Source: Actinomycetota bacterium
GTDB lineage: Bacteria; Actinomycetota; Actinomycetes; Nanopelagicales; Nanopelagicaceae
DNA: 29,829 nucleotides
Direction of reading: 5' to 3'
NCBI GenBank assembly: GCA_009706135.1
Contig: WLRX01000002.1
Coordinates: forward strand, 1-29,829
Under the pieces are notes generated by a model, which saw only the letters and a program-made list of their open reading frames with translations, did not search any database and was not told the origin of the DNA. Position 1 is the stretch's first letter. Each line of letters opens with the position of its first letter. Below, piece by piece: positions 1 through 5,882 of the stretch. The position numbers and the translations under genes are program-made.

Positions 1-519
1 CTCGGTTTTGATCATGTCTTCCAGCCAGTCGATTTCTCGCTGTGCTGACTCCAAAGAATGACGACGCCACTCTTCAAGATATTTATCGATTCCCACAGGA
101 GATTTTTCAAGTTCTCCACGCAGAATCTCTGCTTTCTCCTTCAACCGACGGTGTCGGCCTTCCAAAATTCGTACGCGATTCTTAGTCGATGTTGGACCGA
201 AGAATGCGAAGCGAATTTCAAAACCTTCGTCTTCCCATGTATCTGGACTTACAGTTTCTGCCAGAGTTTCAAAACGTGTCGTTCCTTTTGCTGTAATCAC
301 ATAGACAATTCGCGAGCGCCGAGACGTATCGGCCACGGATGCATCGATTAAGCCGGCTTCCATCATTTTGCGCAATTGCGGATAGAGAACTGAAAATGAG
401 AGTGCGCGAAATGGGCCGAATATGGCACTCATTCTTTTTCGAAGTTCATAACCGTGAAGCGGACTCTGTGAGAGGAGCCCAAGGAGAGCGAATTCGAGTG
501 ATTCACTACGCGAGCGCAT
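1..519 (-). CDS. PadR-family transcriptional regulator, partial (3' end beyond window)
   Basis: This is a cytoplasmic winged-helix DNA-binding repressor of the PadR family, read on the minus strand from an ATG at 519-517. It starts MRSRSESLEFALLGLLSQ and continues SPLHGYELRKRM, the typical first helix and recognition-helix region of PadR proteins. The winged-helix part covers about residues 5-85. A helical C-terminal part follows (LEEWRRHSLESAQREIDWLE, about residues 147-166), which in this family forms the dimerisation coiled coil. The frame stays open to base 1, so 173 residues are seen and the stop lies outside. A GGGGAG Shine-Dalgarno lies 7 nt upstream of the ATG. The gene is divergent from the permease gene, with a 17-bp palindrome between them; autoregulation is usual in this family. 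The effector and true targets are unknown. Confidence 0.88.
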   Translation of the reverse strand, partial: MRSRSESLEFALLGLLSQSPLHGYELRKRMSAIFGPFRALSFSVLYPQLRKMMEAGLIDASVADTSRRSRIVYVITAKGTTRFETLAETVSPDTWEDEGFEIRFAFFGPTSTKNRVRILEGRHRRLKEKAEILRGELEKSPVGIDKYLEEWRRHSLESAQREIDWLEDMIKTE

Positions 520-560
520 CTGACTTCTCCCCTGCTCATCTAGCTTGAACTATCGGTACT

Positions 561-577
561 TATATCGATTCGATATA
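561..577. promoter_or_regulatory. 17-bp palindrome, candidate PadR operator
   Basis: The sequence TATATCGATTCGATATA is two perfect 8-bp arms around a single base. It lies 41 nt upstream of the padR start, in the divergent gap. Its flanks carry candidate -10 elements facing each way: TATAAC on the plus strand at 574-579 and TATAAG on the minus strand across 565-560. A dimer bound here could block both promoters. Assignment to PadR is inference from position and family habit. Confidence 0.6.
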
Positions 578-593
578 ACGAAGCGCTAGTTAA

Positions 594-740
594 CCCGATA
601 GAGGCGTAACAGGCAACTCGCCTCGCTCCACCCCATCAGATAAGGCGTGGCGTACCGCGAAGTAGTCATCGGGCCGGACCTACTCTTACCCACAGCCTTC
701 CCCGCCTCTCAAGGCGTTTATCCCGCCTATTACGGAAAGG
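594..740 (+). ncRNA. Structured 5' leader of the permease gene, candidate riboswitch
   Basis: The leader shows a closing helix CCCGAT (594-599) with ATCGGG (668-673). Inside it are two hairpins: GAGGCG (601-606) with CGCCTC (619-624), and CCACCC (628-633) with GGcGTGG (644-650). GAGGCG could instead pair with a second CGCCTC at 703-708. CCTTCC (696-701) can pair with the Shine-Dalgarno region GGAAAGG (734-740), leaving one bulged A and enclosing a small AGGCG/CGCCT hairpin (712-728). Mutually exclusive pairings next to a ribosome site are typical of switching leaders. I do not recognise a known riboswitch family; the pairings were found by eye and not scored. Confidence 0.4.
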
Positions 741-747
741 AACTCTC

Positions 748-2001
748 ATGTCCCTGCTCTCATGGAAACTTCATGGCAACGGAAAGAACGTCGCTCATGG
801 AGATGTCGTATCCACAGATGAGCGCCTTACTTGGCCACGCACAATCGGCGTTGGCGTGCAGCACATTGCTGCAATGTTCGGTGCAACTTTCCTCGTGCCT
901 ATCATTACTGGCTTTCCACCTACCACGACGCTTTTCTTCTCTGGAATTGGAACACTTCTATTCCTGGCACTTACTCAGAACAAAGTTCCTAGCTATCTAG
1001 GTTCATCCTTTGCATTCTTAGCTCCAATTGCTGCTGCAAAAACTGGTGGTGGCATGAGCGCGGCACTCGGCGGCGTAGTCGTTACAGGTTTAATTCTTGC
1101 AGCCGTTGGTCTGATCGTTCGCCAAGCAGGTATCGGTTGGATTAACTGGCTCTTGCCTCCTGTTGTTACAGGAACAATTGTTATGGTTATCGGCCTTAAC
1201 TTGGCAGGGGCTGCAAAAAATAACTTCGTAGCCGGACCAATGATTGGAATCATTACTCTTGCATCAATTGGAGTTGTCTCGGCGCTCTCACGCGGATTCT
1301 TAAATCGCATCAGCATCTTCGCTGGTTTGGTCATCGGTTACGTCGTTGCACTCATCATGGGCGATGTGAAGACAGATGCAATTAGCTCAGCTTCATGGGT
1401 TGCAATGCCATCATTTACTTCACCGACATTTGATTCAAAAGCCATCGTTCTCTTCTTGCCAGTTGTCTTGGTATTGATTGCTGAAAACGTTGGACACGTT
1501 AAGGCCGTATCTGCAATGACAGGTAAAAACCTTGATGATCAAATGGGAACAGCTCTTATGGCAGATGGACTAGCGACAACTCTTGCTGGTGCAGGTGGTG
1601 GTTCAGGTACAACTACGTATGCTGAAAACATTGGCGTTATGGCTGCTACTCGTGTTTATTCAACCGCTGCTTATTGGATTGCAGGCGTAGGCGCGATTGT
1701 ACTTTCTCTGTCTCCAAAATTCGGAGCAGTATTAAGTGCAACTCCAGTTGGAGCACTCGGTGGCGTTGGAGTGGCACTCTTTGGAATGATCGGTGTTCTT
1801 GGTGCGCGTATCTGGATTGATAGTCGAGTTGATTTTTCTAACTCAATTAATCTCTTAATTGCGGCATCTGCTCTTATCATCGGCATTTCAGATATGTCAT
1901 GGACATCTGGCGACTACACATTTAGCGGAATCATTAACGCAACCTTGGTTGCAGTTGTTGGTCACCGTGTACTAAATGCGCTTGCCAATTTACGAAAATA
2001 A
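748..2001 (+). CDS. NCS2-family uracil/xanthine permease
   Basis: This 417-residue membrane protein belongs to the nucleobase/cation symporter-2 family, which imports uracil or xanthine with protons. Family marks are QHIAAMFGATFLVP near residues 38-51 (first membrane helix with the conserved Gln-His), GGGSGTTTYAENIGVMAA in the second half, and ENVGHVKAV, which carries the substrate-binding glutamate. The length and about 14 hydrophobic segments fit the family. The TTTYAENIGVMA stretch is closer to UraA/PyrP uracil permeases than to purine members, so uracil is the likelier substrate, but this is not certain. The ATG at 748 has the Shine-Dalgarno GGAAAGG 7 nt upstream. The gene stands alone behind a long structured leader and a palindrome shared with padR, so it is probably regulated. 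Confidence 0.9.
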   Translation: MSLLSWKLHGNGKNVAHGDVVSTDERLTWPRTIGVGVQHIAAMFGATFLVPIITGFPPTTTLFFSGIGTLLFLALTQNKVPSYLGSSFAFLAPIAAAKTGGGMSAALGGVVVTGLILAAVGLIVRQAGIGWINWLLPPVVTGTIVMVIGLNLAGAAKNNFVAGPMIGIITLASIGVVSALSRGFLNRISIFAGLVIGYVVALIMGDVKTDAISSASWVAMPSFTSPTFDSKAIVLFLPVVLVLIAENVGHVKAVSAMTGKNLDDQMGTALMADGLATTLAGAGGGSGTTTYAENIGVMAATRVYSTAAYWIAGVGAIVLSLSPKFGAVLSATPVGALGGVGVALFGMIGVLGARIWIDSRVDFSNSINLLIAASALIIGISDMSWTSGDYTFSGIINATLVAVVGHRVLNALANLRK

Positions 2002-2002
2002 G

Positions 2003-2008
2003 TAAGAT
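2003..2008 (+). promoter_or_regulatory. -10 element of leaderless promoter, LysE-type gene
   Basis: TAAGAT ends 6 nt before the ATG at 2015, which is the distance expected if transcription starts at the start codon. No clear -35 is seen at the usual spacing. Confidence 0.4.
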
Positions 2009-2014
2009 ACAACT

Positions 2015-2659
2015 ATGGTGATTCCATCGCGGCTACCTGAATACATCGTGGCCGCGATGGTAATCATCTTGGCGCCAGGGCCAAGTGTGTTATTTGTTAT
2101 TGCTCGTGCGATTGCATGGGGCAGAAAGACTGCGGTATTTACCGTCGCCGGTAATGTCACAGGCGCATTTGCTTTATCTACCCTCGTGGCAATCGGTTTA
2201 GGACCAATCCTTCAGAAATCAGATCTTGCCTACGCTGCAATCCAATGGGGTGGAGGCTTGTATCTCATGTTCTTAGGCGTGGATGCAATTAGACATCGTC
2301 GAGTACACGCCGAAGATATGCGCAACCAAGGAGATATCGCTCCAGGAATTGCGCGTTCTATGCGCGATGGTTTTTGGGTTGGAGCACTAAACCCAAAGGG
2401 ATTAGTTTTTTATGCCGCAATTTTGCCGCAATTCGTTGATCGAGAAAAAGGAAACGTTGCACTACAGCTCATATTTCTCGGTGCGATTTTTTCAATTTTG
2501 GCATTTATCTCTGATGGATCGTGGGGGTTATTAGCTGGCACCGCGCGTCAATGGTTGGCAACTGACCCAAAAAGATTAGAAAAACTACGCGCAACAGGTG
2601 GAACGGTGATGATTATTCTTGGAATATCGGTCTTGATCTCAGCAATTGTCAGTGCTTAG
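2015..2659 (+). CDS. LysE/RhtB-family amino-acid exporter
   Basis: This 214-residue integral membrane protein resembles the LysE/RhtB translocators, which export amino acids or related small metabolites. The N-terminal segment (residues 8-30) contains APGPSVLFVIARAIAWGRK, the family signature in which a proline-glycine pair ends the first helix before a basic loop. Next come GNVTGAF and a second helix, then IQWGGGLYLMFLGVDAIRHR. About six membrane segments are visible and the length is normal. It starts 13 nt after the permease stop and has no good Shine-Dalgarno; the TAAGAT box suggests leaderless transcription. The substrate cannot be deduced. Confidence 0.85.
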   Translation: MVIPSRLPEYIVAAMVIILAPGPSVLFVIARAIAWGRKTAVFTVAGNVTGAFALSTLVAIGLGPILQKSDLAYAAIQWGGGLYLMFLGVDAIRHRRVHAEDMRNQGDIAPGIARSMRDGFWVGALNPKGLVFYAAILPQFVDREKGNVALQLIFLGAIFSILAFISDGSWGLLAGTARQWLATDPKRLEKLRATGGTVMIILGISVLISAIVSA

Positions 2660-2674
2660 CGAGAGGATTATTTC

Positions 2675-3352
2675 ATGAATAAACCAGCAACTCCCGCTTC
2701 AGAATTTATCTCTCCATCAGATCTCACATTTGGATTATCAACATGCAAACGATGTCTTTGGATTAAGTACTGGTTCAAGGTAACCATGCCAGGTGCCTTC
2801 CCATTAGTTGGCACGTTGGCCGATCTTCAAGAGAAGCACTTTCGCGGGGCGTCTATGCAAGATTTACACCCAACGCTTCGCCCAGGAAGAGTTACACAAT
2901 GGGGCGGATGGGTAAAGAGCAACCCAATTAAATTAAATGGTTTTGAAACGAGATGGCACATTCGCGGCAAATATGACTTAGTTGCAAGCAATGAAGACGG
3001 AACCGTGGCCCTGATTGATTGTAAAGTTTCAGATAGTTCTCGCGACAATGGCGAATTCTATGCGCCGCAATTAGAAGCGTACGCACACTCTCTTGAGAAT
3101 CCTCTTGAAGGAAGTGCAGTGAAAGTGGCCACAATGGGTTTGCTTGTCTGGAATCCGAATGCAGCATTTGATATCAAAGAAAAACAGGGTTTTTTCGCTG
3201 CGCAGCATTATCTACCGGTTGAGCGAAATGAAGCACAGTTCATGGCTTTGATTGAAGATCTGATAAATGTATTGGAGGGAGATTTTCCTGACGCCGGAGC
3301 TAAGTGTCCGACCTGTAATTATTTAGTGCAGCGAGCAGAAATTCAGAATTAA
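2675..3352 (+). CDS. PD-(D/E)XK (RecB/Cas4-like) nuclease with four cysteines
   Basis: This 225-residue soluble protein has the RecB-type nuclease core: H55, D101 in GKYDLVA, the D115-C116-K117 triad in ALIDCKVSD, and QLEAY at 132-136. These are the metal-binding and catalytic positions of PD-(D/E)XK exonucleases. Two CxxC pairs flank the domain: C24/C27 (CKRC) near the N-terminus and C211/C214 (CPTC) near the C-terminus. Cas4, AddB and AdnB coordinate an iron-sulfur cluster with cysteines placed on both sides of the same core, so a cluster or zinc site is plausible. There is no helicase domain and no cas gene nearby. GAGAGG precedes the ATG. It follows the exporter gene by 15 nt and its stop overlaps the convergent plsC stop. 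A role in DNA repair is inference from the family. Confidence 0.8.
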   Translation: MNKPATPASEFISPSDLTFGLSTCKRCLWIKYWFKVTMPGAFPLVGTLADLQEKHFRGASMQDLHPTLRPGRVTQWGGWVKSNPIKLNGFETRWHIRGKYDLVASNEDGTVALIDCKVSDSSRDNGEFYAPQLEAYAHSLENPLEGSAVKVATMGLLVWNPNAAFDIKEKQGFFAAQHYLPVERNEAQFMALIEDLINVLEGDFPDAGAKCPTCNYLVQRAEIQN

Positions 3353-4044
3353 TACTCAGGTTCGTCTTTAAGTTCATCTTTTTTGCGAGTTGCATAAATA
3401 TCTACATATTCTTGGCCTGAGAGTTCTTGAATCTTTTTCATAATTTGATCCGTTACATCTCGCAGATGCAACAAATCAGAAGAGTCACCTTCAAAAAACA
3501 TTGGCTCTCCAAAAATCATTTTAACTCTCATAATTTTTGGAATAACTTTGCCAGTTGGTTGAATTTTCTCGGTATTAAACATTGCAACCGGAATTATGGG
3601 AGCTCCTGACTCAATTGCTAATCGCGCAATTCCGCTTCGCCCCTTATATAAACGTCCGTCAGGAGAACGTGTTCCTTCGGGATAAATTCCTAAGCACTGC
3701 CCTTCTGCCAAAACCTGTAAACCAGTTATGAGCGCTGCCTCACTTCGCCGACCTCCGGATCGGTCCACGGGTACTTGGCCTAGGGCAATAAAAGTTAACT
3801 TCTTGAGCAAACCTTTTGGACCTGGCGATGTGAAATATTCAGATTTAGCAAGAAATGTAACTTTGCGCGGAACGACAAGTGGCATAAAAATTGAATCGCT
3901 AAAAGATAAATGATTGCTTGCGATGATTACAGGACCGCTGGATGGAACATTTCTCAAGCCTTTTACATTGGGGCGAAAAGCCAACATCAGAAATGGAGTC
4001 AGGAAGGCACGGAGCATGCCGTATGGAAGATTATTTACATTCAC
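3349..4044 (-). CDS. plsC: 1-acylglycerol-3-phosphate O-acyltransferase (PlsC family)
   Basis: This enzyme transfers an acyl chain to lysophosphatidic acid, giving phosphatidic acid at the inner face of the membrane. The motif NHLSFSD (HX4D, His 47 to Asp 52 if numbered from the earlier GTG) supplies the catalytic pair, and EGTRSPDGRLYKGRSG (from about residue 125) carries the acceptor-binding EGTR motif. The length, about 230 residues, is normal. Two GTG codons compete for the start. The first (4050-4048) has the AGGAGG box almost touching it; the second (4044-4042) has it 7 nt upstream, so I chose the second. A PlsC-type gene sits beside the same acyl-CoA ligase and PimB genes in mycobacteria (Rv2182c), which supports a role in envelope lipids. 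It could acylate other glycerolipids or mannosides. Confidence 0.88.
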   Translation of the reverse strand: MNVNNLPYGMLRAFLTPFLMLAFRPNVKGLRNVPSSGPVIIASNHLSFSDSIFMPLVVPRKVTFLAKSEYFTSPGPKGLLKKLTFIALGQVPVDRSGGRRSEAALITGLQVLAEGQCLGIYPEGTRSPDGRLYKGRSGIARLAIESGAPIIPVAMFNTEKIQPTGKVIPKIMRVKMIFGEPMFFEGDSSDLLHLRDVTDQIMKKIQELSGQEYVDIYATRKKDELKDEPEY

Positions 4045-4122
4045 CTTCACTCCTCCTGTCTAAAGATTTCCAATCGAATCTGGTGTTCCTAATTTAGTGG
4101 ATACCTGCCCCTGTGCCACTAT

Positions 4123-4404
4123 TTGAGCGTGAGCGATACCCAAGTACCGAAGGAACCAAACGATGATGAGATGGATCTCATTAACTCCGAGTTCGAATCA
4201 ATGGTTGCGGGTTTATCACTGGATCAATCAACACCTAATACATATTTAGATGATTTAGAAAAGGCAGGGAAGTTCGATGACAATCATTTTGTAGAGCCGA
4301 ATCCCACGTGGCCGGGTTTAAAGAACTTCATTGCAAGCGCACGCATCGCAATTAGGCGCTGGCTGCGACATGAAAATAATAGAGAAGATGGAGTGGAGCT
4401 TTAA
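4123..4404 (+). CDS. Small acidic protein of unknown function
   Basis: I do not recognise a named family. The 93-residue product has an acidic N-terminal half (NDDEMDLINSEFESMVAGL), a central stretch rich in Asp, a proline-containing FVEPNPTWP segment, and a basic amphipathic C-terminal helix (IASARIAIRRWLRHENN). No signal peptide or true membrane helix is seen. Codon use looks like that of its neighbours, the frame is open throughout, and the gene fills the gap between plsC (divergent) and the glucokinase gene (convergent), so it is probably real. The start is uncertain: TTG 4123, GTG 4129, or ATG 4156 or 4165 further in. None has a convincing ribosome site. Small acidic proteins with a Phe-Val-x-Pro-x-Pro segment occur in this neighbourhood in other actinobacteria, as I recall. 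Confidence 0.6.
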   Translation: MSVSDTQVPKEPNDDEMDLINSEFESMVAGLSLDQSTPNTYLDDLEKAGKFDDNHFVEPNPTWPGLKNFIASARIAIRRWLRHENNREDGVEL

Positions 4405-4416
4405 TTAGTGAAGAAA

Positions 4417-5361
4417 TTAACGTCTAGCTAAGTCGGACACACCAATTAGGCCGGCTTTATTTCCAAGAGCAGCAGGAATAATTTCTGGATAAGGATGTTT
4501 TCCTGCAAAAGGCATATAACGCGCAACTGCTTCACGAGTTGGTTTGAGCAATATATCTCCGGCATCAATTACCCCTCCACCGATGATTACAAATCTAGGA
4601 TCAAGAATAACGCTGAGAGTTGCAATCCCTGCGCCTAGCCACTGCGCCGTTGTCTTAAACGCCGCGAGTGCTACAGGGTCTCCTTCTCGCGCAGCATCAG
4701 TGATTGCATTGCCAGTTAGTCCATTAACGGTTCCGTCTCCACGTGACAAAAGATTTCGTGCAAGTTCCGGACTAGCTGCAATCGCTTCACGTGCATGGCG
4801 CAATAATGCGTTGCCTGATGCGTACTGCTCAAAGCAACCACGTGCACCGCAACCACACAAATGTCCTTCTGGAACAACACGTAGGTGACCAAATTCAGCA
4901 GCAACACCAAATGCTCCACGGAAGAGTTCTCCATCAACAACTAATCCCCCACCAATGCCCGTTCCGATTGTCAGAAGCATTACGTGATCTTGATTCTTGC
5001 CTGCTCCGAATTTAGCTTCTCCCCACGCAGCAGCATTTGCATCATTTTCAATAACAACTGGCAAGCCAATTAATTCATTTAATTCCTTATCGAGATTGAC
5101 GCCATTCCAGTCGGCAATGTTTGGTGCGGCTAGCATCGTTTTTCTATCAGATGAAACGAAGCCTGCCGCCGAGAGTCCGACAGCTTGAATTTCGTAATCA
5201 GCAATTAACTCTTTAGCGAGGTCTGCAATATTTTGAAGTAGTTTGCGACCACCTTCACGCGGTGTTTCACTTCGTGCATGAGAAAGAACATTGCCATTTT
5301 CATCGACAACGCCACCTAATAGTTTTGTACCACCGACGTCAATTCCAATTGTGAGTGACAT
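4417..5361 (-). CDS. glk: ROK-family glucokinase
   Basis: This 314-residue cytoplasmic enzyme would phosphorylate glucose at the C6 position. The N-terminal GIDVGGTK (residues 6-13) is the phosphate-binding loop. ENDANAAAWGEA (105-116) holds the catalytic aspartate D107. FGHLRVV with CGCGARGCFEQY (H159; C169, C171, C176) is the ROK zinc motif. The length fits actinobacterial ROK glucokinases such as Streptomyces GlkA, whose gene also lies near this acyl-CoA ligase cluster. ATP or polyphosphate could be the phosphate donor; the sequence alone does not decide. The ROK repressor branch is excluded because no DNA-binding domain precedes the kinase. The gene starts 17 nt after the SRPBCC gene and is probably co-transcribed with it. 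Confidence 0.88.
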   Translation of the reverse strand: MSLTIGIDVGGTKLLGGVVDENGNVLSHARSETPREGGRKLLQNIADLAKELIADYEIQAVGLSAAGFVSSDRKTMLAAPNIADWNGVNLDKELNELIGLPVVIENDANAAAWGEAKFGAGKNQDHVMLLTIGTGIGGGLVVDGELFRGAFGVAAEFGHLRVVPEGHLCGCGARGCFEQYASGNALLRHAREAIAASPELARNLLSRGDGTVNGLTGNAITDAAREGDPVALAAFKTTAQWLGAGIATLSVILDPRFVIIGGGVIDAGDILLKPTREAVARYMPFAGKHPYPEIIPAALGNKAGLIGVSDLARR

Positions 5362-5378
5362 AAATGGTTTGAGGAAAA

Positions 5379-5816
5379 CTAGTTTTCAGCGTGTGCTTTA
5401 AGTTGCGCCAGCGCCTGGTCAATAGTGGCTTTTTCCGCCTTAGTTCGCATCATTGCAGGAATTGGCAGAGAAACTTCAACACCGAGCTCATATGTCACAG
5501 ATGTTGTATCTGCATCAATTGCCTTGGTTATGTACGAACCATTCATGGCGGTCAATAAGTCTGCGTCCTCGAGTGAAAACTCAAGTTTGTCTGGTGCACC
5601 GCTCCAGTCATAATTAAGAAGAACGCGATCTTTCATCATCCCAGCGTCGATCGATACTTTGACACTCGTTGCGCGACCTTGATCATCGGTTGCCTTAACT
5701 TCGGCGCTCTTGATGGCAGTTGACCAGCTTGGGTAACCCGCCAAATCAAAGAGAATGGCTCGGACGGCGTCAACTGGTGCGTCAATGGATATGGTTGAAG
5801 TGCTTAGGTCGCTCAT
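5379..5816 (-). CDS. SRPBCC (START-like) domain protein
   Basis: This 145-residue single-domain protein belongs to the SRPBCC/polyketide cyclase superfamily, which folds into a helix-grip cavity that binds hydrophobic ligands. The N-terminus STSTISIDAPVDAVRAILFD is typical, with the strand then the first helix that closes the cavity. YPSWSTAIKSAEV and the closing helix AEKATIDQALAQLKAHAEN follow. There is no signal peptide. Mycobacteria carry a protein of this superfamily beside fadD15 (Rv2185c), so the neighbourhood supports a lipid-related or envelope role; the ligand is unknown. The gene is divergent from fadD15 and its promoter appears leaderless (TAACCT 6 nt before the ATG). Confidence 0.8.
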   Translation of the reverse strand: MSDLSTSTISIDAPVDAVRAILFDLAGYPSWSTAIKSAEVKATDDQGRATSVKVSIDAGMMKDRVLLNYDWSGAPDKLEFSLEDADLLTAMNGSYITKAIDADTTSVTYELGVEVSLPIPAMMRTKAEKATIDQALAQLKAHAEN

Positions 5817-5822
5817 GGGCCA

Positions 5823-5853
5823 AGGTTACCCTTAAGTAAGACCTCTTTCGCAA
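5823..5853 (-). promoter_or_regulatory. Leaderless promoter of the SRPBCC-glucokinase unit
   Basis: On the minus strand, TAACCT (5828-5823) ends 6 nt before the ATG, and TTGCGA (5853-5848) lies 19 nt further up. The -35 shares its bases with the -35 of the divergent fadD15 promoter, so the two may compete for RNA polymerase. Confidence 0.4.
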
Positions 5854-5875
5854 AATAACTCGGTCACGCTAGCGT
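5847..5875 (+). promoter_or_regulatory. Leaderless promoter of the fadD15-like unit
   Basis: TTCGCA (5847-5852), a 17-nt spacer and TAGCGT (5870-5875) precede the ATG at 5883 by 7 nt. No Shine-Dalgarno is present, which fits a transcript beginning at the start codon. Confidence 0.45.
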
Positions 5876-5882
5876 TAGCCAC

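Noticed and set aside
647..1000. Plus-strand frame of 117 codons overlapping the permease start
   Set aside because: It runs through the leader RNA and the N-terminus of the permease in another frame and has no protein-like features.
4391..4430. A/T-rich TTAATT...AATTAA hairpin between the small protein and glucokinase genes as bidirectional terminator
   Set aside because: The stem has only six A-T pairs and no G-C pairs, too weak to support a call.
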